From the NCBI GenBank assembly GCA_025363015.1, contig JANYEQ010000111.1, positions 1 to 36,769 of the forward strand: a DNA stretch of 36,769 nt. Direction: 5' to 3'. The position numbers and the translations under genes are program-made. This DNA is from Bacteroidota bacterium (lineage in GTDB: Bacteria; Bacteroidota; Bacteroidia; B-17B0; Aurantibacillaceae). The first letter of the stretch is position 1, and every line of letters begins with the position of its first letter. Shown piece by piece: positions 17,301-23,542 of the stretch. Under the pieces are notes generated by a model, which did no database searches, was not told where the DNA came from, and worked only from the letters and a program-made list of their open reading frames with translations.

Positions 17301-18017
17301 AAAGTAAAAGAGCTAAGTGGCCAAAAAGAAAAAATACAACACATTATAACGTTAATAGGTGAAGACTTTAAAAAAGCAGAGTTTGAAGAAAGTAAGTTAA
17401 TTGAATTTATTAAAATTAAAATTGAAGAAAGTGACAACAAAGTTTATAGGCTTTTAAAACGTATTGAAGAATTTAGAGAAGAGCACGGCTTAGTATATAA
17501 CGAAGGTTTATTTAATACCGATTTTGCAACGGGGCAGAAACGCGAAATTAGTGGGCGTGCTGTAAAATTATTAGAGCAATTACGCACTGCTATTAAAGAA
17601 CAAGAACAAGACGAAATTCGTTTACAAGATTTATTTGAATTAAAATTCAATATTAAAGAAGGGATGAACGAAACCGGTTGGACACATAAAATTGATAGCA
17701 TTGGTAGTACCGGAACCGATATTTTAGTAAAAGCCATTATTTATATTACCTTGTTACACGTATTTATAAAAGAAAGTAGCCACCGCAGTAGTAGCGAATT
17801 TAAAGTACATTGTATAATTGACGAGGTAGGGCAAATTAGCGCCCATTACTTACGCGAATTGTTGAAATTTGCGAAGAACCGAAACATTATGATGATTAAT
17901 GGTTTACCAAACAAATCAGGCTTAGAAAGCCATTACCGTTACACCTACCAATTCCGCAGAGAAGATACTGGCAATGTGCGTATCTTCCCTAGTATTGTAA
18001 CTGAAGTGGAGGCGTAA
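14334..18017 (+). CDS. MksB/JetC-like SMC ATPase (DUF3584-type)
   Basis: This 1227-residue protein has the full SMC layout. The N-terminal half-head has Walker A GTNNFGKT (33-40), preceded by an SMC-like strand NISNVKYADIELSGNTCFVG. Long coiled coil runs from about 225 to 860, broken near 560-620 (GKVVNEKILFRTDISPELKE), where a MukB-like small hinge would be. A second helical part leads to the C-terminal half-head with a signature-like GSTGTDILVKAIIYITLL (1124-1141) and Walker B VHCIIDE (1158-1164). The signature lacks the LSGG of canonical SMC and resembles the MukB/MksB/DUF3584 side. It should load on and extrude DNA with the two upstream subunits. No JetD/MksG nuclease gene follows. Confidence 0.85.
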   Translation: MENTRILNRIVQINISNVKYADIELSGNTCFVGTNNFGKTSLQRAILFFYSANSRGLGIAQSQKSFEEHYFRYENSYLIYEIATPEKNFFVMVYRHNKLVFRFVDSPYNPDIFLNSNDEAMKIKEIVSNIEKQGIFVSNQIDTFERYRNIIFGTETDKQLSKFYLLKGNEKYQNIPKSITNVFLSSKSSIDSRFIKDFIANSLTNENSSIKLEQVERQLRQFNEKYTDIETYVKKETTQLIELIDKKYDQVHMLKGAQMEMADKLGSSLRYAETQNESIREAAKKKEEELEVLTKAHEEQLYTINEKQNEIREEIGFYDRTIREANKKLKEYKDKNIDEAVEKNAEREKLQVELNIARREYESLTSNVANIELKYSSLIEQLRNDKAAYVNKINARTSEIFNHYNELQLLQKNEFNKRDAELKQKRDESLSEVTQEVTAKQIEFNELKSEEKVIRTTRFYEQEIKNLENELAELRAVSYKNKSERAIKQNMVQTIQREWENLETKLKTALTNQINQTNNEIIKLKNEIKEVESKLNVQHDAFYGYLEKNVKNWQNTIGKVVNEKILFRTDISPELKEATANTLYGISLNLDNVEVISKSIEEYQFEKNERLAHIRDLEEGLTKFQTANNEEKMLAADKFGKQLGEFKEDLKVLTYSLELADKREQKLQIELEDWKMKAGGEVEESLTSNRQRLNLIEEELAVLTKKKNNLLNDFNNQFDKVKIFSDERLADLKERQETEISELEVEKKNQVKDYEAKEDELSKEKESNFKSKGVDAKQLKEVEGRMKELQASLKDIEQYAQIVSDYLKDKREKFDKLPDLIQKKEEFVKSNNDLGAQLDENTGKFNLKRMELNKQKRTFDEELIEFNNGVNFFSNNFRETPVYNKYADIIERAEPKRTNYNIMDLCTQLLKNDSHFNEEYGAFQRYVNEFAGKFKIDNHFNFIIRNDATQGEYERFAQNLRSFINENKIELSIAETATQIGLVTDSIATKVKELSGQKEKIQHIITLIGEDFKKAEFEESKLIEFIKIKIEESDNKVYRLLKRIEEFREEHGLVYNEGLFNTDFATGQKREISGRAVKLLEQLRTAIKEQEQDEIRLQDLFELKFNIKEGMNETGWTHKIDSIGSTGTDILVKAIIYITLLHVFIKESSHRSSSEFKVHCIIDEVGQISAHYLRELLKFAKNRNIMMINGLPNKSGLESHYRYTYQFRREDTGNVRIFPSIVTEVEA

Positions 18018-18092
18018 GAATTATAGTTTGGCGAAATATTTTGACTTGCACAAAAGCAATTAAAATCAGCAATATATATATATTAACCAAAA

Positions 18093-18364
18093 TTGAAACC
18101 AAAAAGAATAATACGCATTCGCCACGGCGAAAATACAACAAATTTTAAATACATTGAAGAGCCTCGAATTAGAGAACAAGAATGGGGGCATTTGAGACAG
18201 AAAGAAGAAAGTAAAAAAGTAGAAAGATTTGATGACTCGCAAATTCAAATTGTTGCGAAATAGTAATACTCAAAAAAGATAAAAATGATAAATATTTTTT
18301 ACTATCAGAATTAAAAAAGTACAAAGGCCCTTATCATACTTTTCAACAACCAATAAAATTATAA
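18093..18364 (+). pseudogene. decayed histidine phosphatase (phosphoglycerate-mutase-like) gene
   Basis: Two in-frame pieces in different frames are recognisable. From 18093 to 18263, KPKRIIRIRHGEN (RHG catalytic motif) is followed directly by YIEEPRIREQEWGHLR, a conserved block that in intact Bacteroidota homologues lies roughly 70-80 residues further on. From 18266 to 18364, a second piece contains KYFLLSELKKYKGPYHTF, which suits the C-terminus. At least two internal deletions and a frameshift are needed, and the first piece has a TTG instead of a usual ATG start. The gene lies just where a fourth (JetD-like) gene would be expected. The relic is clear at the first piece; the second is less sure. 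Confidence 0.75.
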
Positions 18365-19756
18365 ATGCATACTAACATAATAATAATTAACACAACACCT
18401 CTACGCAATAATAATTTGGCAATTAAGCTTGCTGTGTCTTTAATGTTAGTTTGTCAACTTGTTAGTTTTTCTCAAAATAATAAAATAGACTCTTTACAAA
18501 ACAGTTTAAAAACAACAAAAAATGATACAACGAAAGTCAATAGTTTAAACAATTTATCAAACCAACTTGAGGAATTAGGGAATTATAACGAATCATTAAA
18601 TTATGGAAACACTGCTTTAGTTCTTTCAAAAAAATTAAATTATAAAAAAGGTATTGCCATTTCGTATTATAATATTGGCTCTATTAGTTATCGTAAAGGC
18701 GATTACCCAAAAGCTTTAGAATATTATAATTATGCCTTAAAAATTAGTACCGAAATTTTGTACAAGGTAGGCATGTCTGATTCCTATCGTAAAATTGGGA
18801 ATATTTTTTATTATCAACAAAACTACAAATTAGCTTTAGAGAATTTTCTAAATGCCTTAAAAATAGCTGAAGAGTTAAAGGATAAAAATAAAATTTTATA
18901 TGCATTACAAAATATTGGCTCAGTGTACTTTATTAAAAACGATTGTAGAAATGCTTTAAACTATTATAACAAATCACTAACTATTAGCATTGAATCTAAA
19001 AACTTAAAAGGCATTGCGTATAGCTATACTAACATTGGCAATAGCTATCACTTGTTATATAAATTTGATTTAGCCTTAAAAAATTATTTAGCCTCGTTAA
19101 AAATAAAAAATGAATTAGGTGATAAACGAGGGGTAGCCTTTACCTCAATAGAGATTGCAAGTACCTATACGCAATTAAAACAGTTTAAAAACGCAGCAGA
19201 ATATATTTATAAAGGGCTTAATACTGCTCTAGAAATTGGTGAAAAAGAGCTAATCAAAAACAGTTATAAAAACTTAGTTGAATTAGATTCGACAACAAAT
19301 AACTGGAAAGACGCATTTAAACACCAAAAAATATTTAATTTATATAAAGATAGTTTGATAAATGAAGAATCTACCAGTAAAATAGCACAATTAGAATTTG
19401 ATAAAAAAGAAACCGAACTTAAAACAGAGCAAGATAAAAAAAATACTATTTATAAAGCTGAACAATCAAAAAAGGAACTAGAAATTAAAAATCAAAAATT
19501 AATAAAAAATGCGTTTATTATTGGTGCTGTACTTTTACTTGGCTTGGTGTTTTTTGCTTTTAAAAATTTAAAACAATCTAACCGTACTAATACACTTATT
19601 ATTAGTCAAAAACTTGAAACAGAAAAACAAAAAGCCATTGTTGAAGAAAAACAAAAAGAAATTATTGAAAGCATTCAATACGCCAAACGCATTCAAAATG
19701 CCCTATTACCACAGGATAAATACATTGAACGAAAATTAAATGAATTAAATAAATAA
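18365..19756 (+). CDS. TPR-transmembrane protein lacking the usual SpoIIE phosphatase domain
   Basis: This is a 463-residue protein. A hydrophobic N-terminal export/anchor sequence (about 19-37) precedes about six or seven TPR units (50-320; for example AISYYNIGSISYRKGDYPKALEYYNYAL) that should lie in the periplasm. A transmembrane helix follows at about 377-398 (FIIGAVLLLGLVFFAF), then a cytoplasmic coiled coil ending EIIESIQYAKRIQNALLP and a short tail to ELNK. The 'YAKRIQNALLP' linker normally leads straight into a SpoIIE phosphatase or kinase output domain in Bacteroidota TPR sensors. Here translation stops 15 residues after it, and the next 40 bases encode no continuation in any frame. 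It is either a truncated sensor or one that works with a separate output protein. Confidence 0.85.
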   Translation: MHTNIIIINTTPLRNNNLAIKLAVSLMLVCQLVSFSQNNKIDSLQNSLKTTKNDTTKVNSLNNLSNQLEELGNYNESLNYGNTALVLSKKLNYKKGIAISYYNIGSISYRKGDYPKALEYYNYALKISTEILYKVGMSDSYRKIGNIFYYQQNYKLALENFLNALKIAEELKDKNKILYALQNIGSVYFIKNDCRNALNYYNKSLTISIESKNLKGIAYSYTNIGNSYHLLYKFDLALKNYLASLKIKNELGDKRGVAFTSIEIASTYTQLKQFKNAAEYIYKGLNTALEIGEKELIKNSYKNLVELDSTTNNWKDAFKHQKIFNLYKDSLINEESTSKIAQLEFDKKETELKTEQDKKNTIYKAEQSKKELEIKNQKLIKNAFIIGAVLLLGLVFFAFKNLKQSNRTNTLIISQKLETEKQKAIVEEKQKEIIESIQYAKRIQNALLPQDKYIERKLNELNK

Positions 19757-19790
19757 AAATTATTTAGTTTTACACAAAAAAAACAAATAC

Positions 19791-20900
19791 CTAAAAGCAC
19801 TCCCCTACTGTAAAGTAAAAGCCTTTATTTTTTTTATCAGAATAACCGTAATCTAAGCGTAAATTTAAGCGTTCGTTTCGTAATAATTCTATACGCAAGC
19901 CGCCGCCATAAGCATACTTTATTGATTGTATGTTTATTTCGCTTACTTTATCATAAACATCGCCCATACCTCCAAATAATACACAGGCAAAACGTTTGTA
20001 TATCGGCATTCGGTACTCCGCTATAAGGCTGTAAAAACAATTAGCTCTATATCTTCCTGTATAAAATCCACGTAAATTATTGGCGCCGCCAAGCCCCGCA
20101 AATTCGCGTAAAGGAACTTGCCCAATAATGGAATAATTATAAAACTGAAATGCTACTACCTGATTATAAAATGTTTTTTTAAAAACGCGAGCATCAATAA
20201 CTACTTTAGCTAAATTAAATGTGCTTAAAAAAAGTTGATTAAAACCTGTACACACTGTTTGTACAAAAATACCTTTCGTAGGCCAATTGTTACTATTACG
20301 GGTATCATATCCCAAACTAAAACCTAGCCCCGATACTAAATAATTTTGTTTGCCTAAAAAATTAGTCGTGTCAAAAATACCAATACTATCTCTCGTTCTA
20401 TTCTTATCTTTAAGTTTAATTACGTTAAAAACATATTGAAATTCGCCAATAGCGCCTAAAAAAATATGCTTTCTTACCTTATGTTTTATGTGAGGAGAAA
20501 ACAGTACATGCTCAAAGGCATAATGCTGGCGCCAATCATTTTTAGTATTTTGCCCTAAACCCCAAAAATAATCAGGAAAAAATGAATGAGAAGATTGTAA
20601 ATATAAAATATTTTTTTCGTGTGGAAAATAAATAGTGCCATCTATTGCCTGAATATTTTGTCCGCGTTGGGTAAACATTACAATAGATTGAATGATGGAA
20701 GAACGTGTGGTACTATCGTTTTTAGGCGTGGTTTTAAAATAATATGCGCCAGATAATCCCACAGCCCAACCCGTTTCGGGTGATTTAAATACCACAGGTA
20801 TTAGTAAATATTTTTTAGGTCTTTTAACAGTATCATTTTTAATAGTATCATTTTGTGAAACCAATAAAAATGGAAAAAATATGAAAAGAATATATTTCAA
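19791..20900 (-). CDS. BamA/TamA-family outer-membrane barrel (surface antigen)
   Basis: This 369-residue protein has a short signal sequence (MKYILFIFFPFLLVSQ) and a 16-strand Omp85-type barrel with no POTRA domains. The family motifs are GLGFSLGYDTRNSNNWPTKG, where the barrel strands begin to repeat, and GGANNLRGFYTGRYR, which carries the RGF motif of the inward-folded loop. The last residues YFTVGECF end in Phe as an outer-membrane barrel should. The lack of POTRA resembles the short 'surface antigen' or patatin-associated barrels of Bacteroidota rather than essential BamA. It is the last gene of the run, 8 bases after glyA. Confidence 0.85.
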   Translation of the reverse strand: MKYILFIFFPFLLVSQNDTIKNDTVKRPKKYLLIPVVFKSPETGWAVGLSGAYYFKTTPKNDSTTRSSIIQSIVMFTQRGQNIQAIDGTIYFPHEKNILYLQSSHSFFPDYFWGLGQNTKNDWRQHYAFEHVLFSPHIKHKVRKHIFLGAIGEFQYVFNVIKLKDKNRTRDSIGIFDTTNFLGKQNYLVSGLGFSLGYDTRNSNNWPTKGIFVQTVCTGFNQLFLSTFNLAKVVIDARVFKKTFYNQVVAFQFYNYSIIGQVPLREFAGLGGANNLRGFYTGRYRANCFYSLIAEYRMPIYKRFACVLFGGMGDVYDKVSEINIQSIKYAYGGGLRIELLRNERLNLRLDYGYSDKKNKGFYFTVGECF

Positions 20901-20908
20901 AAAATTAC

Positions 20909-22186
20909 TTAATCTTTAAATAATGGATATTTTTCCATCATGGTATTTACCTTCTTTTTAATTTTTGCTAACTCCTTAGGGTTATCTTTTTGTTTTAAAA
21001 CACTATCTATTAATTCTACCACTTTTAAGCACTCTTTTTCTTTTAAACCGCGTGTGGTAATTGCTGGCGAACCAATGCGAATACCCGATGTAACAAATGC
21101 CGATTTATCATCAAAAGGCACCATGTTTTTATTTACGGTAATATTTACTTGTTCTAAAGCCGCCAAAGCCTCTTTACCATTTAAATTTTTATTTCGTAAA
21201 TCAATTAAAAACATGTGGTTGTTAGTGCCTTTACTTACTATGTTATAGCCTAAATTTATAAAGCCTTTGGCCATGGTATTTGCATTTTTTACTAACTGAA
21301 TGCAATAGTGCATATAATCATCCGTGAGTGCTTCGCCATAAGCAATGGCTTTTGAGGCAATCACATGTTCTAAAGGGCCCCCTTGCGTACCAGGGAAAAC
21401 AGCCATATCTAATAAGTGACTCATCATTTTAGTTTCGCCTTTAAGTGTTTTTTCACCAAAGGGATTTTCAAAATCTTTTCCCATCATAATCATTCCACCA
21501 CGCGGACCACGCAATGTTTTATGAGTAGTAGTAGTTACAATATGGCAATGTGGAATAGGATCGTTTAATATACCTTTTGCAATTAAACCGCTTGGATGTG
21601 AAATATCGGCCAATAAAATAGCGCCAACCATATCGGCAATTTTACGGAAACGCTCATAATCCCAATCGCGCGAATAAGCGCTAGCACCACAAATAATCAT
21701 TTTTGGAGAATGTGTTTTCGCCATTTTTTCAATGGCGTTATAATCAATTAAGCCCGTTTCTTTTTCAACGCCATAAAAGGTAGCATGGTATAATTTACCC
21801 GAAAAATTTACAGGAGAACCATGCGTTAAATGCCCACCATGGCTTAAATCAAAACCTAAAATGGTGTCGCCAGGCTTTAAGCAAGCAAGCATTACTGCGG
21901 CGTTTGCTTGTGCACCTGAGTGTGGCTGCACATTTACCCATGCGGCACCAAATAATTGTTTGGCGCGGTCTATGGCTAATTGCTCCACTTTATCTACTAC
22001 CTCGCAACCGCCATAATAACGTTTAAATGGCAAACCTTCGGCATATTTATTGGTTAACACACTACCCATGGCTTGCATTACTTGTTTACTTACGTAATTT
22101 TCGCTGGCAATCAACTCAATTCCTTGAGTTTGACGATGTTCTTCTTCTTTAATTAATTTAAAAATAGTGCTATCTCTTTTTATCAT
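20909..22186 (-). CDS. glyA: serine hydroxymethyltransferase
   Basis: This 425-residue PLP enzyme converts serine and tetrahydrofolate to glycine and 5,10-methylene-tetrahydrofolate in the cytoplasm. The family marks are [36 protein letters not shown], the SHGGHLTHG loop, [12 protein letters not shown] and the PLP-lysine motif [15 protein letters not shown] with Lys223. Length is normal for bacterial SHMT. It is embedded 8 bases downstream of the exosortase-associated gene, an unusual partner for a one-carbon enzyme, and likely shares its transcript. Confidence 0.98.
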   Translation of the reverse strand: MIKRDSTIFKLIKEEEHRQTQGIELIASENYVSKQVMQAMGSVLTNKYAEGLPFKRYYGGCEVVDKVEQLAIDRAKQLFGAAWVNVQPHSGAQANAAVMLACLKPGDTILGFDLSHGGHLTHGSPVNFSGKLYHATFYGVEKETGLIDYNAIEKMAKTHSPKMIICGASAYSRDWDYERFRKIADMVGAILLADISHPSGLIAKGILNDPIPHCHIVTTTTHKTLRGPRGGMIMMGKDFENPFGEKTLKGETKMMSHLLDMAVFPGTQGGPLEHVIASKAIAYGEALTDDYMHYCIQLVKNANTMAKGFINLGYNIVSKGTNNHMFLIDLRNKNLNGKEALAALEQVNITVNKNMVPFDDKSAFVTSGIRIGSPAITTRGLKEKECLKVVELIDSVLKQKDNPKELAKIKKKVNTMMEKYPLFKD

Positions 22187-22194
22187 ATTCTTTT

Positions 22195-22671
22195 TTATTT
22201 TATATGTTGAAACGATTTATTGTATAATTTATACGAAGCAATTAAAATTAAGCAAATAATAGGCGATTGGACTAAGCCTAATAGCCAGCGGCTAAAGGCA
22301 TACTCATCATCTTGTAAACGTTGGTTTATAAGTAAGCCATACGCCATTATTACTGCGGCTAAAGTTACTAAAACCAAATAAGAAATAGTAAGATATTTTA
22401 ATAATTTTTTTTGAGCGCATATTTTAATAATGGCTAAGTAACTTAGGGCGTAAAAAACAAGTACCCATAACAGCGTATAAATGTATTTTGAATAGTATAA
22501 TGTTTTGTAAGAAAAAGTTGTAAAAATATACATACAGTTTGGTATAGGTAGCGTGGTATGATTGTAATATTTTTGAAACATAATATTGTTTAAGTTTACA
22601 AAAAAAAACTCGCGCCAATAGCCAAAACAGCCAAACACCAGCAAAAAAAACAACAACCATTTAATTTTCAT
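22195..22671 (-). CDS. exosortase-associated membrane protein
   Basis: About 158 residues with four predicted transmembrane segments ([54 protein letters not shown], and a C-terminal one near [12 protein letters not shown]). The preferred start is ATG at 22671, which overlaps the exosortase gene end by 11 bases; an upstream ATG at 22710 would add 13 residues and a 50-base overlap. Small membrane proteins regularly follow Bacteroidota exosortases (for example XrtF systems), and this one occupies that place, but I cannot name a specific family from sequence alone. Confidence 0.7.
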   Translation of the reverse strand: MKIKWLLFFLLVFGCFGYWREFFFVNLNNIMFQKYYNHTTLPIPNCMYIFTTFSYKTLYYSKYIYTLLWVLVFYALSYLAIIKICAQKKLLKYLTISYLVLVTLAAVIMAYGLLINQRLQDDEYAFSRWLLGLVQSPIICLILIASYKLYNKSFQHIK

Positions 22672-23218
22672 GGGCGTTTGTGGTTTGTTTAAGGTTTGTT
22701 TTAGAGGCATATTTGTTTACCCAAATCATCCATAACAAAAAAATAAAAGCGTATACTATAAATGTAAAGGTATAGGTATGATTAAAACTAAGGCTGTAGG
22801 GCGAGTAATAGGCAATTATAACTAACGCAATTACCCTTATAATATTTAAAATATGAATAAGTAAAATACCCAATGGTATAAACCATAGCTTACTTTTTTG
22901 ATGCCCAGGATACGCAAATACAAAAACCGAAAATAACGAAAATAACGTAATAGCATTGCAATTAGAACCCACCCAAACCCCATTACTACCATCAATACCA
23001 ATAACTTGATAATCTCTATCTTGTAACACGGTAAAGGTTTTATAGCCTACTAATTTTATAAAATATTCAGCGGTAGAAATAATACTGCCTATAAATTTTT
23101 GGTCGTAAAAGGTATATTTTTTTACAATAAATTGATAAATAAGATATAACACAAAATAGATGAGAGATGCTAAAACAACAAACCTTGCAAAGGCATTTTG
23201 TTTAAACGAAACCCTCAT
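22661..23218 (-). CDS. exosortase/archaeosortase family transpeptidase (XrtX-like)
   Basis: This 185-residue inner-membrane protein has five or six hydrophobic segments and the exosortase catalytic triad: Cys87 in GSNCNAITLF, Arg128 in HILNIIRVIALV and His147 in FNHTYTF. Exosortases cleave substrates bearing C-terminal signals of motif-TM-basic type and may attach the product elsewhere. Length is short, as in Bacteroidota types rather than the larger proteobacterial EpsH-like enzymes. The neighbour on the N-terminal side encodes a matching small substrate with a PIDGG motif, and an EPS locus lies divergently, both as expected. The specific label XrtX is from memory. Confidence 0.9.
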   Translation of the reverse strand: MRVSFKQNAFARFVVLASLIYFVLYLIYQFIVKKYTFYDQKFIGSIISTAEYFIKLVGYKTFTVLQDRDYQVIGIDGSNGVWVGSNCNAITLFSLFSVFVFAYPGHQKSKLWFIPLGILLIHILNIIRVIALVIIAYYSPYSLSFNHTYTFTFIVYAFIFLLWMIWVNKYASKTNLKQTTNAHEN

Positions 23219-23232
23219 TTTTAACGTATAGT

Positions 23233-23442
23233 TTAAGAAACTGTTTTTTGATTTTTACGTAAATCGTAAATTTTTTTAATACCATAAAGCCCACCAGCAA
23301 TAATTAAAAAAACGATGCCGCCATCAATAGGCACACAAGGTGGTGGCCAACAGCCTGGGCTTCCGCCAGGGGGTGGCGGTGGCGCTGCAAAAATTACAGT
23401 ATTACAAACAAAACAAAATATAGTAATTAAAAGTGACTTCAT
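23233..23442 (-). CDS. PIDGG-motif (PID-CTERM-like) mini-substrate of the exosortase
   Basis: 69 residues from the ATG at 23442; an upstream ATG at 23481 would add 13 residues in front of the signal peptide and is less likely. Residues 1-20 are a signal peptide ending VIFAA. Next come PPPPPGGSPGCWPPPCV, the motif PIDGG (38-42), a hydrophobic stretch IVFLIIAGGLYGI and a basic tail KKIYDLRKNQK. This is a complete exosortase sorting signal (motif, TM, basic tail). If both ends are processed, only about 17-20 residues of a Pro/Gly-rich, two-cysteine peptide remain. It matches what I recall as the PID-CTERM family. It is 14 bases upstream of the exosortase gene. Confidence 0.85.
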   Translation of the reverse strand: MKSLLITIFCFVCNTVIFAAPPPPPGGSPGCWPPPCVPIDGGIVFLIIAGGLYGIKKIYDLRKNQKTVS

Positions 23443-23518
23443 TTTTTTATTTAATTGATTTTGAGATGCGTAAAGATACAAATATTACAACACAAAAAAA
23501 ATATTTAATAAAAATACC

Positions 23519-23526
23519 TATATTTG
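23519..23526 (+). promoter_or_regulatory. -7 box candidate of the EPS operon
   Basis: TATATTTG exactly matches TAnnTTTG and lies 16 bases before the GTG start of the Wzc-like gene. No TTG is present at the expected distance upstream, so the promoter may need an activator or be weak. The leader would be very short. Confidence 0.4.
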
Positions 23527-23542
23527 TTACTTATTATTTTTT

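Noticed and set aside
14334-18017. Rad50/SbcC-type or plain SMC annotation
   Set aside because: No zinc hook (CxxC) in the middle of the coiled coil and no SbcD partner; the signature is not LSGG, and the operon context is that of Mks/Jet.
12297-18017. True MukBEF
   Set aside because: MukBEF is confined to gammaproteobacteria and has a longer MukB of about 1480 residues; size and host fit Mks/Jet-type better.
19748-19770. Terminator hairpin between the convergent TPR and barrel genes
   Set aside because: AAATAA-AAA-TTATTT is a 6-bp pure A/T stem, too weak to call.
19757-19790. Frameshifted SpoIIE domain after the TPR gene
   Set aside because: Reading all frames beyond the stop gives no KDIVSGDF-like sequence; the next gene on the other strand starts at once.
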